DNA of 38,653 nucleotides from Deltaproteobacteria bacterium (GCA_011376105.1 DRPG01000192.1:1-38653), one strand, 5' to 3'. Positions 1 through 8,387 are shown, counted from the first letter of the stretch. The notes: a model not told the origin generated them from the letters alone. Made by a program: numbers and translations.

Positions 1-1631
1 CAGAGCAGCTCGCCACCCTCGAGGGCTCGCTCCAGGCGCTGGCGGGCCTCCTCGGGCTTGGCTCCACCCACAAGCTGCATCCCGACGAGCTCCCCCACCG
101 CCCGGGGGCTGAGGGCCAGCGGCTCGCCAGCCGCGAGGGTGCGCCGACAGCGAGCGTCAAGCCCCGACAGGGCCGCCTCCGCCACCCTGGGCTCCACCCC
201 CGCAGCGATCAGCGCCTGCTGGATCGAGCTGAGGATCGTCTCGAGCTGCTCGGTGGAGTCGATCAGGGTGAGCCCCCCCAGCGCCTGCAGGGGCCCCAGC
301 TCAAGGACCGGGGTGATCGGGGCGGGGTCGCTGCCCCGGGGCTCCAGCGGCAGCAGCTCAGGGCGCCCGGGGGCGGGCTGCGGAGCTGGATCGGGCACGA
401 TCCCGGCGGCCCCGGAGGGGGCGAGCTCGATCGGGGGAGGCTCCGGCGCCCCCCCGGGCTGTTCCTTGAGCTCCGCGAGGATCATCGGGAGCAGGATCGC
501 GAGGATCGCGAGGATCGCGGCCAGCATGGAGATCAACATCGCCGCGGAGCCCACGAGGGCCACGAACATGATCCAGTGGTATGGCGGGCTCTGGCTCGGC
601 TCGCGCTGGATGCTGGCCGAGGTGTGGAGGATCTCTGAGCTCAGGGTGGGGGTGGTGTTGGATGGATCTCCCCAGTCCATCGCGGGGAACACCTCTTGGA
701 TCCATGCTGGGGTGGCGCGGAGCCCCACTCCCATCCGCGCCAGCTCGTCGGACAGATCGGAGGCGAGCTCGGCGGCGCTCTGGTAGCGATGAGCGGGATC
801 GGCCTGCAGGGACCGATCAAGGATCACCTCCATGCGCTGCGAGATCTCGATCATGGAGGAAGCACGGGGATAGCGGCCCGCGATCAGATCCGCCATCAGG
901 TTCCCGCCGTCGAACGGCATCCGGCGGGTGAGGATCCGATATAGCAGGACCCCGACCGAGAACACGTCGGCGCGGCCATCGGGTTGTTGCCCCATGAGGA
1001 TCTCGGGGGCCATATAGGGGAGCTTGCCCTTGAGGATCCCGACCTGGCTCCCGCTCTGATCGCCGTCGAAGCGGGCGACCCCAAAGTCGATCAGCTTGGC
1101 CACGCCGGTCTGAGCGTCGATCAAGATGTTGTTGCTCGACACGTCCTGGTGGACCAATCCGCAGGGGGCTCCGTTGAGCTGGAGCCGGTGGGCGTAGTCC
1201 AGCCCATGGCAGATCTGCATCACCGCGTGCAGCATGGGGCCGGTCTGGTAGCGACGCTCCCGGCTGGCCCGGCCCTGGAGGGCACCGAGGGTGGGGCCGT
1301 GCACATACTCCATCACCAGGAAGGGGATCCCCCCCAGCGAGCGGAACTCGAACACCTGGACGATGTTGGGGTGTTGTAGCTGGGCGAGGAGCTTGGCCTC
1401 CTCGATGAACATCTGCTCGTACTCGGGCAGCCCCACCCACCGGCTGTGCAGGACCTTGATCACCAGGTGTTTCTCGAAGCCCTGGGGGCCCCGGCGGACG
1501 CACTGGTAGACCTCGGCCATGCCCCCCTCGGCCAGGGGGCGCACGATCTCGTAGGGCCCCAGCATGCTCCCGGCGATGCGTGGGGGGCGAGGCCGAGCGG
1601 TGGAGGAGATCCTGCTTCCGAAGATACCCAC
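1..1631 (-). CDS. Hanks-type Ser/Thr protein kinase with a transmembrane segment (3' end off the window)
   Basis: Probable membrane-anchored protein kinase. Numbering from the GTG at 1631, the Gly-loop variant AEGGMAEVY lies near residues 34-42, the ATP-binding Lys in VIKVL near 59, then a catalytic loop HQDVSSNN (the usual HRD Arg is Gln), LIDFGVA and PYMAPEIL, so the kinase core is complete. A strongly hydrophobic Ile/Leu/Ala-rich segment follows at about 490-590 (minus strand), then a Pro-rich linker and a region with no domain I recognise that runs off the left edge. I chose GTG 1631 because GGGGAGGG lies 8 nt upstream; an ATG at 1565 is possible but its purine run abuts the codon. HQD instead of HRD suggests activation-loop control unlike RD kinases, but that is family inference. 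The signal it senses cannot be read from this sequence. Confidence 0.88.
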   Translation of the reverse strand, partial: MGIFGSRISSTARPRPPRIAGSMLGPYEIVRPLAEGGMAEVYQCVRRGPQGFEKHLVIKVLHSRWVGLPEYEQMFIEEAKLLAQLQHPNIVQVFEFRSLGGIPFLVMEYVHGPTLGALQGRASRERRYQTGPMLHAVMQICHGLDYAHRLQLNGAPCGLVHQDVSSNNILIDAQTGVAKLIDFGVARFDGDQSGSQVGILKGKLPYMAPEILMGQQPDGRADVFSVGVLLYRILTRRMPFDGGNLMADLIAGRYPRASSMIEISQRMEVILDRSLQADPAHRYQSAAELASDLSDELARMGVGLRATPAWIQEVFPAMDWGDPSNTTPTLSSEILHTSASIQREPSQSPPYHWIMFVALVGSAAMLISMLAAILAILAILLPMILAELKEQPGGAPEPPPIELAPSGAAGIVPDPAPQPAPGRPELLPLEPRGSDPAPITPVLELGPLQALGGLTLIDSTEQLETILSSIQQALIAAGVEPRVAEAALSGLDARCRRTLAAGEPLALSPRAVGELVGMQLVGGAKPEEARQRLERALEGGELL

Positions 1632-1996
1632 AGCGTCAACCCTCCCCGGCGCGGATCAAGGCCTCAGCTCCACTGAGAGGCGATCCACCCGGGAGATGAG
1701 CCCCGGGATCCTGGGCCAAGACCACCAGAGATCTGGTGGGTCGTGGCGCTCACCTCCCAGCGGTGCGGGGCTGTGGGTTCGATGGCTCAAGGGGTGATCC
1801 GCAGGCGGAGGGCTCGAGGGAGCTGGACCCGTGGGAGGGTGATCGGGTGACAGCGAGGCAGAGTGACCTACCAGGATATATCCCGTGTGCCTGCGCGGGA
1901 TCCATGAGATGACCCACAGGACCCTCTCGAGTCCTCTTTGGATCCATCCTAGAGACAAGACACAGATCTTGCCAGATCGCTGGAGGACGGATCCGC
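1632..1996. other. Intergenic region upstream of the kinase gene
   Basis: No convincing gene in these 365 bases. The reading frames that cross it have no coherent protein character. It holds a 10-bp palindrome GGATATATCC at 1874-1883, the only AT-rich spot, which could be part of a promoter for the minus-strand kinase gene. By hand count it also has about 11 GATC sites, as dense as the coding regions. Confidence 0.5.
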
Positions 1997-3136
1997 TCAG
2001 GAGCGGTTCGGGATCGGGATCCACTCCACGATGCGCAGCGCCGCGGCGAACGCAGCGAAGCAGGCCAGGGCGAGCTGGCGTCGGTTACTGTGCCCACACA
2101 CCTCCCACAGTTCCCTCCGGGAGGTCCGGAAGGGTTCCCGGGCGATGAGGACCCCCTGTCGAGCCAGGGCCTGGTTCATCGGGTTGAAGCTCAGGGGCTG
2201 CACCGCACTCTCGAGCCAGTCAGAGCCCAGCGGGGCGTTCTCTCCCTGCCAGCCCGCCAGGTGGACCCGGATCGTGGTGAGGACCTCCTCGTCAAACAAG
2301 GCCCGGGCGGTGTGCTGGATCGTGGACCAGGTGAACAGGATCGAGTTGGCCACCTCCGCCCGGTTGCGGGTGATCCGGAGGATGTTCGCGCGATCGGCGT
2401 CGCTCATCATGATCGGGTGGGTGAGCCCCGAGGCCAGCACCTGGCGCAGGGCGATCCCGGCCTCCAAGTTCTGCTCTAGGCCCATGATGCGCACCAGGGC
2501 AAAGCGGGGTGGGCTCGACAGGGCCACAGTCTTGATCCCCTGGCGCATCCCCACTGAGTCGAGGACCCGGTTGAGGTAGTGGAAGCCCAGGGCGAGGACC
2601 GCGGCGTCGGAGACCTCATCGGCGGTGAAGGGGGGGTTGCGGATGATCGCGGCCGCGGGCTCCTTGGTCGACAGCCCGAAGCGGGCCAGATCCCGCTCCC
2701 TGGGATCGGCGATCTTCTCGGGGCGCCGATCGAGGATCAGCCCGGCGACTCCAGGCTCAGACGAGGTCCGCACCAGGGTGGAGTGGATGTTGATGCAGAA
2801 GTGGCAGCGGTTGGACACCGAGATCGCGGTCGCGATGATCTCCCGCTCGGCCCGGGTCAGCGCGGCACCGTCTCCGAGGTAGGTGTCGCGAAAGATCACG
2901 AAGAAGGCGGCGTACAGGTGCGCGTCATGGCGATGTATGCCCGCGGGGAAGTCACCCCAGGCGGTGAGGCCCAGCTCCCGGTAGGCCGCCCGGAACGCCA
3001 CGCGGAACAGCGGGAGATCTGAGCGTGGGACCTCGGGGGGGTACTTTCGGAGCTGCATCACGAGCGCCACGAACACCACAGCGCTCAGCAACAACAGAAA
3101 CAAGCAGATTGCGAGGGCTATCAGTAGTAATTCCAC
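1997..3136 (-). CDS. Membrane-anchored AhpD/carboxymuconolactone-decarboxylase-like protein
   Basis: A 379-residue protein with one N-terminal hydrophobic segment (about residues 2-30, starting VELLLIALAICLFLLLL) followed by a CMD/AhpD-like domain. The AhpD signature CHFCINIH, with the redox Cys pair and downstream His, sits near residue 110 in the context SVSNRCHFCINIH. In AhpD and its relatives this CxxC-xxx-H motif gives peroxidase or disulfide-reductase activity, so a thiol-dependent role at the membrane is likely. The second half (about residues 200-379) looks like another helical CMD-like bundle without the cysteines. I chose GTG 3136 because AGGAAGGG lies about 6 nt upstream and the hydrophobic segment follows directly; a longer in-frame extension to 3244 has no such support and overlaps the terminator hairpin upstream. 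Specific substrate unknown. Confidence 0.8.
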   Translation of the reverse strand: MELLLIALAICLFLLLLSAVVFVALVMQLRKYPPEVPRSDLPLFRVAFRAAYRELGLTAWGDFPAGIHRHDAHLYAAFFVIFRDTYLGDGAALTRAEREIIATAISVSNRCHFCINIHSTLVRTSSEPGVAGLILDRRPEKIADPRERDLARFGLSTKEPAAAIIRNPPFTADEVSDAAVLALGFHYLNRVLDSVGMRQGIKTVALSSPPRFALVRIMGLEQNLEAGIALRQVLASGLTHPIMMSDADRANILRITRNRAEVANSILFTWSTIQHTARALFDEEVLTTIRVHLAGWQGENAPLGSDWLESAVQPLSFNPMNQALARQGVLIAREPFRTSRRELWEVCGHSNRRQLALACFAAFAAALRIVEWIPIPNRS

Positions 3137-3191
3137 GCATTCCCTTCCTGTACTCTCTTCAACTCTAGCAGGAACAGAGGCGACGCCAACG

Positions 3192-3235
3192 CCAAAAGCA
3201 ACAGAGGGCGCCCGTCCGGGATCGGACGGGCGCCC
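3192..3235 (-). terminator. Rho-independent terminator after the ASPIC/UnbV gene
   Basis: A perfect 13-bp inverted repeat (3206-3218 with 3223-3235, arms GGGCGCCCGTCCG and its complement) encloses a GGAT loop. On the minus strand it is followed by a T-rich stretch (TCTGTTGCTTTTGG). It lies 21 bases past the stop of the gene ending at 3257 and upstream of the AhpD-like start, so it separates the two genes. Confidence 0.85.
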
Positions 3236-3256
3236 TCGGCTCACGGCGGGAGCGGA

Positions 3257-5494
3257 TCAGTGGTGCCCGGAGTCGTCGTCGCTGCTGGAGTCGTCGTCGC
3301 TGCTGGAGTCGTCGTCGCTGCTGGAGTCGTCGTCGCTGCTGGAGTCGTCGTCGCTGCTGGAGTCGTCGTCTCCCCCCGATCCATCTCGATCGAAGTAGGC
3401 GGAGTAGGCGCTCGCGCCGAGCCGGATCGCGTGGGATGCTGAGATCTCCCCAGCCATCTCGAGATCGTACAGGGCGTCGCTGACGCACCAGGCGTAGCCG
3501 AAGAACCAGTCGTCGGTGTTCACGTCGCAGGGGATCTCGGGCAGGACTAGGTCTTCACCGGGAAACACGAAGTACAGGCGGTTGGTCACGCCCCCCTGCC
3601 AGAACACCTCCGCGGTGCCCCACCAGGCCAGATCCATGCCAAAGTGGACGTCGAGCTCGTCCTGGGACAGGAAGCTGCTGCCGCCGAGGACAGGCAAGCT
3701 CACGGTGTTGCCCCACGCCGGGGTGAAGCGGACCACCGCCCCGATCCCCGAGCGGTTGACCTGCCCACCGTCGGTGATCCCGACGCTGCCGACCGTGTCG
3801 AAGGACACTGAGCCCTTGCCGGAGCCCTGGTTGATCTCCACTGTCATGTCGCCCGGCGACGTCTCGAAGCCGTTCCAGCTGGCCAGGCCGGTGCTTGGAT
3901 CGATGTCGACCATGAAGTTGAACACCGCGGTGGCATCGAGATCCACACCATACTGGGCTGGGCTGATGATCGAGGGATGGCCCGGCTCGACCAGGTGGTT
4001 GGCTGCGGTGACCACGTCGACATAGCCGTCGTTGTCGAGATCCCCCGTCGCGACCCCCTGGGTGCCCCGGGTGGTGTAGTCCCCCCGGAACGCAGTAAGG
4101 TTCTCGGTAAAGGTCGCGCTGCAGCCGTTGTTCTCGAGCACGACCCCGGGGTTGTCGTGGGTGATGTTGACGTTGATGTCCATCGTGCCGTGGTACAGCA
4201 GATCGAGATCCCCGTCGTTGTCGAGATCCTCCATCCCGTTGCCCCAGCCGAACACCGTGGGGAAGCCCACACCTGGATCCGAGTAGGTCCCGTCTCCGTT
4301 GTTGAGGATGTGGCGGGTGGCCAGCGCCCCCTCGTAGTAGGGAACCGGGGGGATCCCGTTGGTGGGGGCCATGTAGTCGCCCAGGTTCGAGGCGAACAGA
4401 TCGAGGGTGCCGTTGCAGTCGAGATCACCGACGCTCAGCGCCATCCAGGCTGCGGCCGAGGTGTCGTTGATGTGGATGGGAGCGTTGGTGAACGAGCCGG
4501 TGCCATCGTTGAGGAAGGTCTGCAGGTAGCCTCGATCGAAGCCGCCCTCGGCGGCGTTGGGCAGCGCGGCCTGATCATCGCCGAAGAGGATGTCGGTGTC
4601 GCCATCTTGATCGATGTCGACCATCGTCACCGCCCAGGTGATCGTCGAGGGCTCGGGATCGACCGTACCCCCGAGGGTCATGTTGTGGATCCCCGAGGTC
4701 GCGGACACGTCCGAGAAGGCCAGCCCGCCGTCGTTGTGGAACAGCTGGTTGCGATCGTTGAGCGCGTAGGGCTCGGCCACCAGGGCGAACAGGGTGCTCA
4801 GATCGAAGAGGTTGGCGACGGCAATGTCCAGCAGACCGTCTCCGTCGATGTCCCCCATCGAGCAGCTGATGTGGGAGGCCGTGCCCCCCTCCGCGCCGTG
4901 ATTTGCCACCTCGACAAACATGCCCCCCTGGTTCTCGTACAGACGGTTGCCCGCCTCCCGCCCCAGCACGTACAGGTCGTCGTCTCCGTCGTTGTCGAGA
5001 TCGCCGAAGCACACGCCGTTGCTGTCGAGATCGGTGGCGTCTGCCCCCGAGGTGGCGCTGAGATCCAGGAAGCCAAAGGTCCCGGTCTCGACCAGCTGGT
5101 TGCTGTACAGGACGTTGGCCGCCCCGGGACCGTTGGTGGCGTAGATGTCCAGATCGCCGTCGTTGTCGTGATCCAACAGGGCGACACCTGCGAAGCCACC
5201 GGTGCGGTGGGGGAGGCCGAAGAAGCCCTCCATCGGGATCGGGGTGGTCTGGGAGTCTACGTACCCAGCGAGCAGATCGGCGTAGGATGCTGACCGCGCC
5301 CGCTCATAGGTGATGCCCATCGCTGGATCGTCCGCGACGTTCGAGAACGCGACGGGCCCCGCCCACGCAGGGCCTGCGAGGGAGACCAGGACGGCCATCT
5401 TGCACAGAATCTTGTGTTGTGGTACGGGCAGACCCCGCCTGATCACAGGCTGAGAGCGCTCCTCTCGGAACATCACAGGCAAAACTTCACACAT
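3257..5494 (-). CDS. Secreted FG-GAP/VCBS repeat protein with ASPIC/UnbV domain and Asp/Ser-rich tail
   Basis: A 745-residue exported protein. After a signal-like segment ending PAWAG (hydrophobic core MAVLVSLAGPAWA) it has at least seven Ca2+-binding DxDxDG-type loops of an FG-GAP/VCBS beta-propeller: DHDNDGDLD, DLDNDGDDD, DIDGDGLLD, DIDQDGDTD, DLDCNGTLD, DLDNDGDLD and DLDNDGYVD. Next comes an ASPIC/UnbV-type domain (NRSGIGAVVRF, then FLSQDELDVHFGMD). The protein ends in a low-complexity (DDDSSS)n tail. Such CRTAC1-like proteins are extracellular and thought to bind Ca2+ and mediate adhesion. Start: ATG 5494 has GGAGGG 5 nt upstream; the ATG at 5398 would leave a signal peptide too short, and an in-frame extension to 5749 lacks protein character. 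The long basic n-region (VIRRGLPVPQHK) is unusual but acceptable. Confidence 0.87.
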   Translation of the reverse strand: MCEVLPVMFREERSQPVIRRGLPVPQHKILCKMAVLVSLAGPAWAGPVAFSNVADDPAMGITYERARSASYADLLAGYVDSQTTPIPMEGFFGLPHRTGGFAGVALLDHDNDGDLDIYATNGPGAANVLYSNQLVETGTFGFLDLSATSGADATDLDSNGVCFGDLDNDGDDDLYVLGREAGNRLYENQGGMFVEVANHGAEGGTASHISCSMGDIDGDGLLDIAVANLFDLSTLFALVAEPYALNDRNQLFHNDGGLAFSDVSATSGIHNMTLGGTVDPEPSTITWAVTMVDIDQDGDTDILFGDDQAALPNAAEGGFDRGYLQTFLNDGTGSFTNAPIHINDTSAAAWMALSVGDLDCNGTLDLFASNLGDYMAPTNGIPPVPYYEGALATRHILNNGDGTYSDPGVGFPTVFGWGNGMEDLDNDGDLDLLYHGTMDINVNITHDNPGVVLENNGCSATFTENLTAFRGDYTTRGTQGVATGDLDNDGYVDVVTAANHLVEPGHPSIISPAQYGVDLDATAVFNFMVDIDPSTGLASWNGFETSPGDMTVEINQGSGKGSVSFDTVGSVGITDGGQVNRSGIGAVVRFTPAWGNTVSLPVLGGSSFLSQDELDVHFGMDLAWWGTAEVFWQGGVTNRLYFVFPGEDLVLPEIPCDVNTDDWFFGYAWCVSDALYDLEMAGEISASHAIRLGASAYSAYFDRDGSGGDDDSSSDDDSSSDDDSSSDDDSSSDDDSSSDDDSGHH
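3269..3370. repeat. 18-bp tandem repeat encoding the (DDDSSS)n tail
   Basis: Five exact copies of GGAGTCGTCGTCGCTGCT (units starting at 3269, 3287, 3305, 3323 and 3341) plus 12 bases of a sixth. The unit is a multiple of 3, so copy changes would keep the frame of the Asp/Ser tail. It lies directly before the stop codon. Confidence 0.97.
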
Positions 5495-6183
5495 CGGTCC
5501 CTCCGGCACGGGGCACGCCCTTGTCGTTAGGTGGTCAATCCCCGGGATCAGCGTAGCGCATCCCGTAAGAATGCCACCTGCGGCAAGCGACGCGATCTTG
5601 GCCCTGTGTGTGCGATCAGGCGGCACTGAGGGGGGATCCGGGGTCTTGGTTACACAAGGGTTACATCTCGAGCAAATGCAGACTCTCCAGGCGATCGGCT
5701 CTGCTCGTGGCCCACGAGAGCCCTCCAACGGTTGACTTCTTGCAGACACGGATCGGTGCAGGGTCGGGTAGAGGGCGTCGGGCCAGCTGGAGACGGTGCC
5801 CAGACCACACGCGCTCCGGAGTTCACCCTGATTCGTAAGCCCTCTGCAAACTTGTTATCCATGCAAGATCACTAGGCTCCCTCCTCCGCGACGAAGGGTA
5901 CCAAGAGGGCGTCGTGACCATGTGGAGGCCCCGGAGACAGGGCACGATCTTTCCTCTGGGGCCATCCGACGCGGGACTAAAGCGGATCTGTCTGACGACT
6001 TCCTGTGTCCCCCGCTGTGCGGAGCCCTGCACCGGGCCCAGCCCAACGTCCACACCGGGCCCAGCAGGATCGGAGGTGGAGAGCGGCGCCACGTCCGCGT
6101 CGGAGCGCAGCGCCGGCCCCCTGAGGCGGGGGTCAGCCCCTGGGGGATCAGAGTGATAGCCCTGCAGATCAGAGGAGGGCTGT
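5495..6183. other. Divergent intergenic region between the ASPIC/UnbV gene and the 6184 gene
   Basis: No gene is supported in these 689 bases: all reading frames through it are Arg/Pro/Ser-rich and lack initiation sites. It must hold the promoters of two genes transcribed outward. A slightly AT-rich patch lies at about 5830-5880. A pair of 7-bp direct repeats at 5648-5665 is listed separately. The ribosome binding site GGAGGG for the plus-strand gene is at 6174-6179. Confidence 0.55.
5648..5665. promoter_or_regulatory. Candidate 11-bp-period operator (two GGTTACA repeats)
   Basis: GGTTACA occurs at 5648-5654 and again at 5659-5665, exactly one helical turn apart; on the minus strand this reads TGTAACC-CTTG-TGTAACC. 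Two 7-bp direct half-sites with a 4-bp gap is the layout bound by OmpR/PhoB-family dimers. It lies about 155 bases upstream of the ASPIC/UnbV start. The binding protein is unknown, so the role is inference. Confidence 0.4.
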
Positions 6184-6885
6184 GTGTCACGACCCATGGA
6201 CACCCGCTGGATCCAGGCCTCACGCTCCGGTGCCTGCCTGTTCCTCGTGCTGATCGAGGCCGATGACGCTCTCGAGATCGATCTGTCCGAGCCCCTGGCC
6301 TCCACCACCTGGGGCACCCTCGCGCGCCACTGCCAGGGCGCGTTCGAGCCCCTGGTCCAGCCCTGCGGCGCCATGGCCGGGGTGATCGAGGACCCCGGGG
6401 CGGCCGGCGCCATCGCGCTCACCGCTCAGCAGCTCCACCGCCAGGCCCAGCAGCTGTGGCCGCAGCGCCTCGACGTCGACTGGGGCGATCTCGAGGCCCG
6501 TCGCCAGCGCACCGATCCAGGCCTGGCGGTGGCCTGGGGGGAGGCCGCGGATCGAGCCCCCGAGGCCGAGGAGGGGGAGATCCTGTCCCGCACCCTCGCG
6601 CTCCTCGGCCCGGAGCTGAGCGCGGTGGGTCCTCCGCTGGAGCTCGATCCAGGTGAAGACGACGGGGCGGTGATCCTCGACGAGCTCACCCGGCTGCTGA
6701 GCGCCGAGCAGGCGCTGTGGCGGGGGCACCGGCGCCGGGGCGCACGCCGGGTCGGCCTGGCCCGACACGCCCTCGGGGCGCTGGCCTCCGAGGGCTGGAG
6801 CGCAGCAGGGCACGCCGGCGACGCGTCGCTGCGGCGGGCCGCGGGCGCCCTGGTCCTGCTCCAGCAGGGCTGGCCTCCGGGCTAA
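6184..6885 (+). CDS. Hypothetical protein, 233 aa
   Basis: I do not recognise a family. The frame is open for 233 codons with strong G/C preference at third positions, as in the neighbours. GTG 6184 is chosen because GGAGGG at 6174-6179 lies 4 nt upstream; ATG 6196 (MDTRWIQ) is the alternative. The product is soluble-looking, rich in Ala, Leu, Glu and Gln, with probable helices (AQQLHRQAQQLW, LDELTRLLSAEQALW) and an Arg-rich patch near residues 185-195 (WRGHRRRGARR). No signal peptide, membrane segment or obvious catalytic motif. It is convergent with the small lipoprotein gene, and a short GC-rich inverted repeat CCGGG-CTAAG-CCCGG overlaps its stop codon. Confidence 0.7.
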   Translation: MSRPMDTRWIQASRSGACLFLVLIEADDALEIDLSEPLASTTWGTLARHCQGAFEPLVQPCGAMAGVIEDPGAAGAIALTAQQLHRQAQQLWPQRLDVDWGDLEARRQRTDPGLAVAWGEAADRAPEAEEGEILSRTLALLGPELSAVGPPLELDPGEDDGAVILDELTRLLSAEQALWRGHRRRGARRVGLARHALGALASEGWSAAGHAGDASLRRAAGALVLLQQGWPPG

Positions 6886-7030
6886 GCCCGGGCTCAGGAG
6901 CGTCGCTCCGTCTCCCTGGCCCGGACGCCCCCGGAGCGCCCGCGTCCGGCGGACCGGCCCCAGCGATCAAGCCGGGAGCTGAGCCCGGATCGGGAGCGAG
7001 CCCACACACAGCCCGCTCCACCGACCGGTG

Positions 7031-7264
7031 CTACATCTCGCTCATGCCGGTGTCGTCTTCCATGCAGTGCCCCATGGCCGCGTGGCAGGTGCCGCCCTCG
7101 ACGTCGCAGTCTGCGTCCTGGACCAGCACGCCGCCGGTGCAGACCATCAAGAGCTGGCCATCACAGCTGAACGCGCCCTCAGTGTCGCAGGAGGTCTCCT
7201 TGCCATCGCCGCCGCAGGCGGCGGCGAGAGCGATCAAGCAAGACATCATCAGGCTTCGGGACAT
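7031..7264 (-). CDS. Small Cys-rich lipoprotein, 77 aa
   Basis: Short exported lipoprotein: MSRSLMMSCLIALAAACGG has a basic start, a hydrophobic core and a lipobox LAAAC with the lipidation Cys at residue 17. The mature part is about 60 residues, acidic, with five further cysteines in a spread pattern (SCDT, FSCDG, VCTGG, DCDV, TCHAA, HCMED), suggesting a small disulfide-stabilised fold of the kind common in Myxococcota envelope proteins. ATG 7264 has GGAGAG 6 nt upstream. The residues after the lipobox are Gly-Gly-Asp; an Asp near the mature N-terminus can favour the inner membrane in enterics, but that rule is not established here. Function unknown. Confidence 0.8.
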   Translation of the reverse strand: MSRSLMMSCLIALAAACGGDGKETSCDTEGAFSCDGQLLMVCTGGVLVQDADCDVEGGTCHAAMGHCMEDDTGMSEM

Positions 7265-7361
7265 GGAGAACTCTCCGCTCGGGGTCGACTTCAGGATCGC
7301 TCACAGGGCTGGAGCCCCATGGCGTCTACATCACGCACGTAGTGCGCAGACACCGCCGGGT

Positions 7362-7469
7362 GGATCCATCGACACCGAAAATTCACAACCCGCTGGCCCT
7401 CAGGTGCGAGACCGCTGGCAGCAGCTCCTGGGGATCCATCGACACCGAAAACTCACGACCCGCTGGCCC
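7362..7469. repeat. Pair of 38-bp direct repeats (70-bp period)
   Basis: Copy 1 spans 7362-7399 and copy 2 spans 7432-7469, with 36 of 38 positions identical (differences within ATTCACAACC versus ACTCACGACC). Each begins GGATCCATCGACACCGAAAA. The 32-base spacer between them shows no similarity to the repeat. The pair lies between the lipoprotein start and the DUF1858-like stop. Confidence 0.95.
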
Positions 7470-7505
7470 CCGGGGAGCTCCGGAGCTCCCCGGAGCTCCC
7501 CGGGG
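7468..7505. terminator. GC-rich stem-loop after the DUF1858-like gene
   Basis: A perfect 14-bp inverted repeat, CCCCGGGGAGCTCC at 7468-7481 and its complement at 7492-7505, encloses a 10-base loop that itself repeats GGAGCTCCCC. Any one of several hairpins can form, because the middle also contains a 24-bp perfect palindrome (7470-7493). It begins 15 bases after the stop at 7520 (minus strand). No T-run follows, so a classical intrinsic terminator is only a possibility. Confidence 0.5.
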
Positions 7506-7519
7506 CTGGGGCCCTGTGG

Positions 7520-7819
7520 CTACGCCGCGACCGGCTCGATGGCCTCAGGCCCGGTCCAGTCTCCGGGATCGATCACCCACACAGAGGGGGGCGCCTCGTG
7601 GATCACGTCCTCGAACCATGCGCTCGGGCCGACCCCCTGGATCGCGTGCAGGTTGCTCACCAGCTCCTCTGCGTCGAGGGCGTGCAGCCAGCACAGCACC
7701 CGCAGGGGGGAGCGGAGGCTCGAGGCCTCCACCGACACCCCGTGCCACGCCAGCACCTCTTCCGCCCACGGATGACGAGCGATGATCTCGCCGATCGGCA
7801 TGTCCAGGTGGATCAGCAC
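7520..7819 (-). CDS. Small DUF1858-like protein, 99 aa
   Basis: The N-terminal half reads like a DUF1858 domain, the short helical module found in ScdA-like and hybrid-cluster-associated proteins: DMPIGEIIARHPWAEEVLAWHGVSV followed by a helical stretch ending ALDAEELVSNLHAI. Typical members carry a conserved Cys pair after the GM motif; here that position reads GVSVEASS and the only Cys is in VLCWLHAL, so a metal- or NO-related role is doubtful. The C-terminal 40 residues (GPSAWFEDVIHEAPPSVWVIDP) match nothing I know. GTG 7819 is well supported by a perfect AAGGAGGT 6 nt upstream; longer in-frame upstream sequence is not needed. It stands alone, with a stem-loop downstream. Confidence 0.72.
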   Translation of the reverse strand: MLIHLDMPIGEIIARHPWAEEVLAWHGVSVEASSLRSPLRVLCWLHALDAEELVSNLHAIQGVGPSAWFEDVIHEAPPSVWVIDPGDWTGPEAIEPVAA

Positions 7820-8387
7820 AGCACACCTCCTTGGTGGTGATCGAGCGCCACGAGAGCGCGGGGGACAGAGACGAGGCCGCGAAGCTCCACGGACCGACGT
7901 CCAGGGACACAGCGGGGCCTCCAGTGAGGTGCAGACAGGCCACAGCGCCCGCCCACGAAAGCTCATGATCTCCTGCTAGCCGAGCGCCGGGCCTGCGGGG
8001 CCGCACGAGGGCGTCGGGGGGGGGGCACCGGTTGGGTTGCGTGTCCTCATCTCCACCTCCGATCCTCTGGGCTCGAGCCAGATCCACCGGGCCCGCCCGG
8101 TGGGGACAGTCGCTGATGGGGAGTGTTCGTCCTCTGCTCCGTAGAGCGTAGGCACAGCGCACGCTCTCGTCAAGCCCGCTGGGATCCAGCGGCTCTGAGG
8201 CTACGTCCGCCGGAGCGGGGGGTGGAACAGCACCACACCGCGTCGTTGTCGGTCCCCGCGATGGGGTGGCCCATCTCCCCGGCGTCGGCCTCGCCCCAGC
8301 AGCCAAGATCGGTGGCGTCGCGCTGGATCGACCCGGCGTCGGCACGCCAGCGCGCCGGCGCGTCGGCACGCCGGAGCTCCTCTGGCT

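Noticed and set aside
5823-6422. Minus-strand open frame of 199 codons opposite the 6184 gene
   Set aside because: Composition is Ser/Arg/Pro-rich without helix or strand pattern, and the plus-strand gene has a good ribosome site and codon use.
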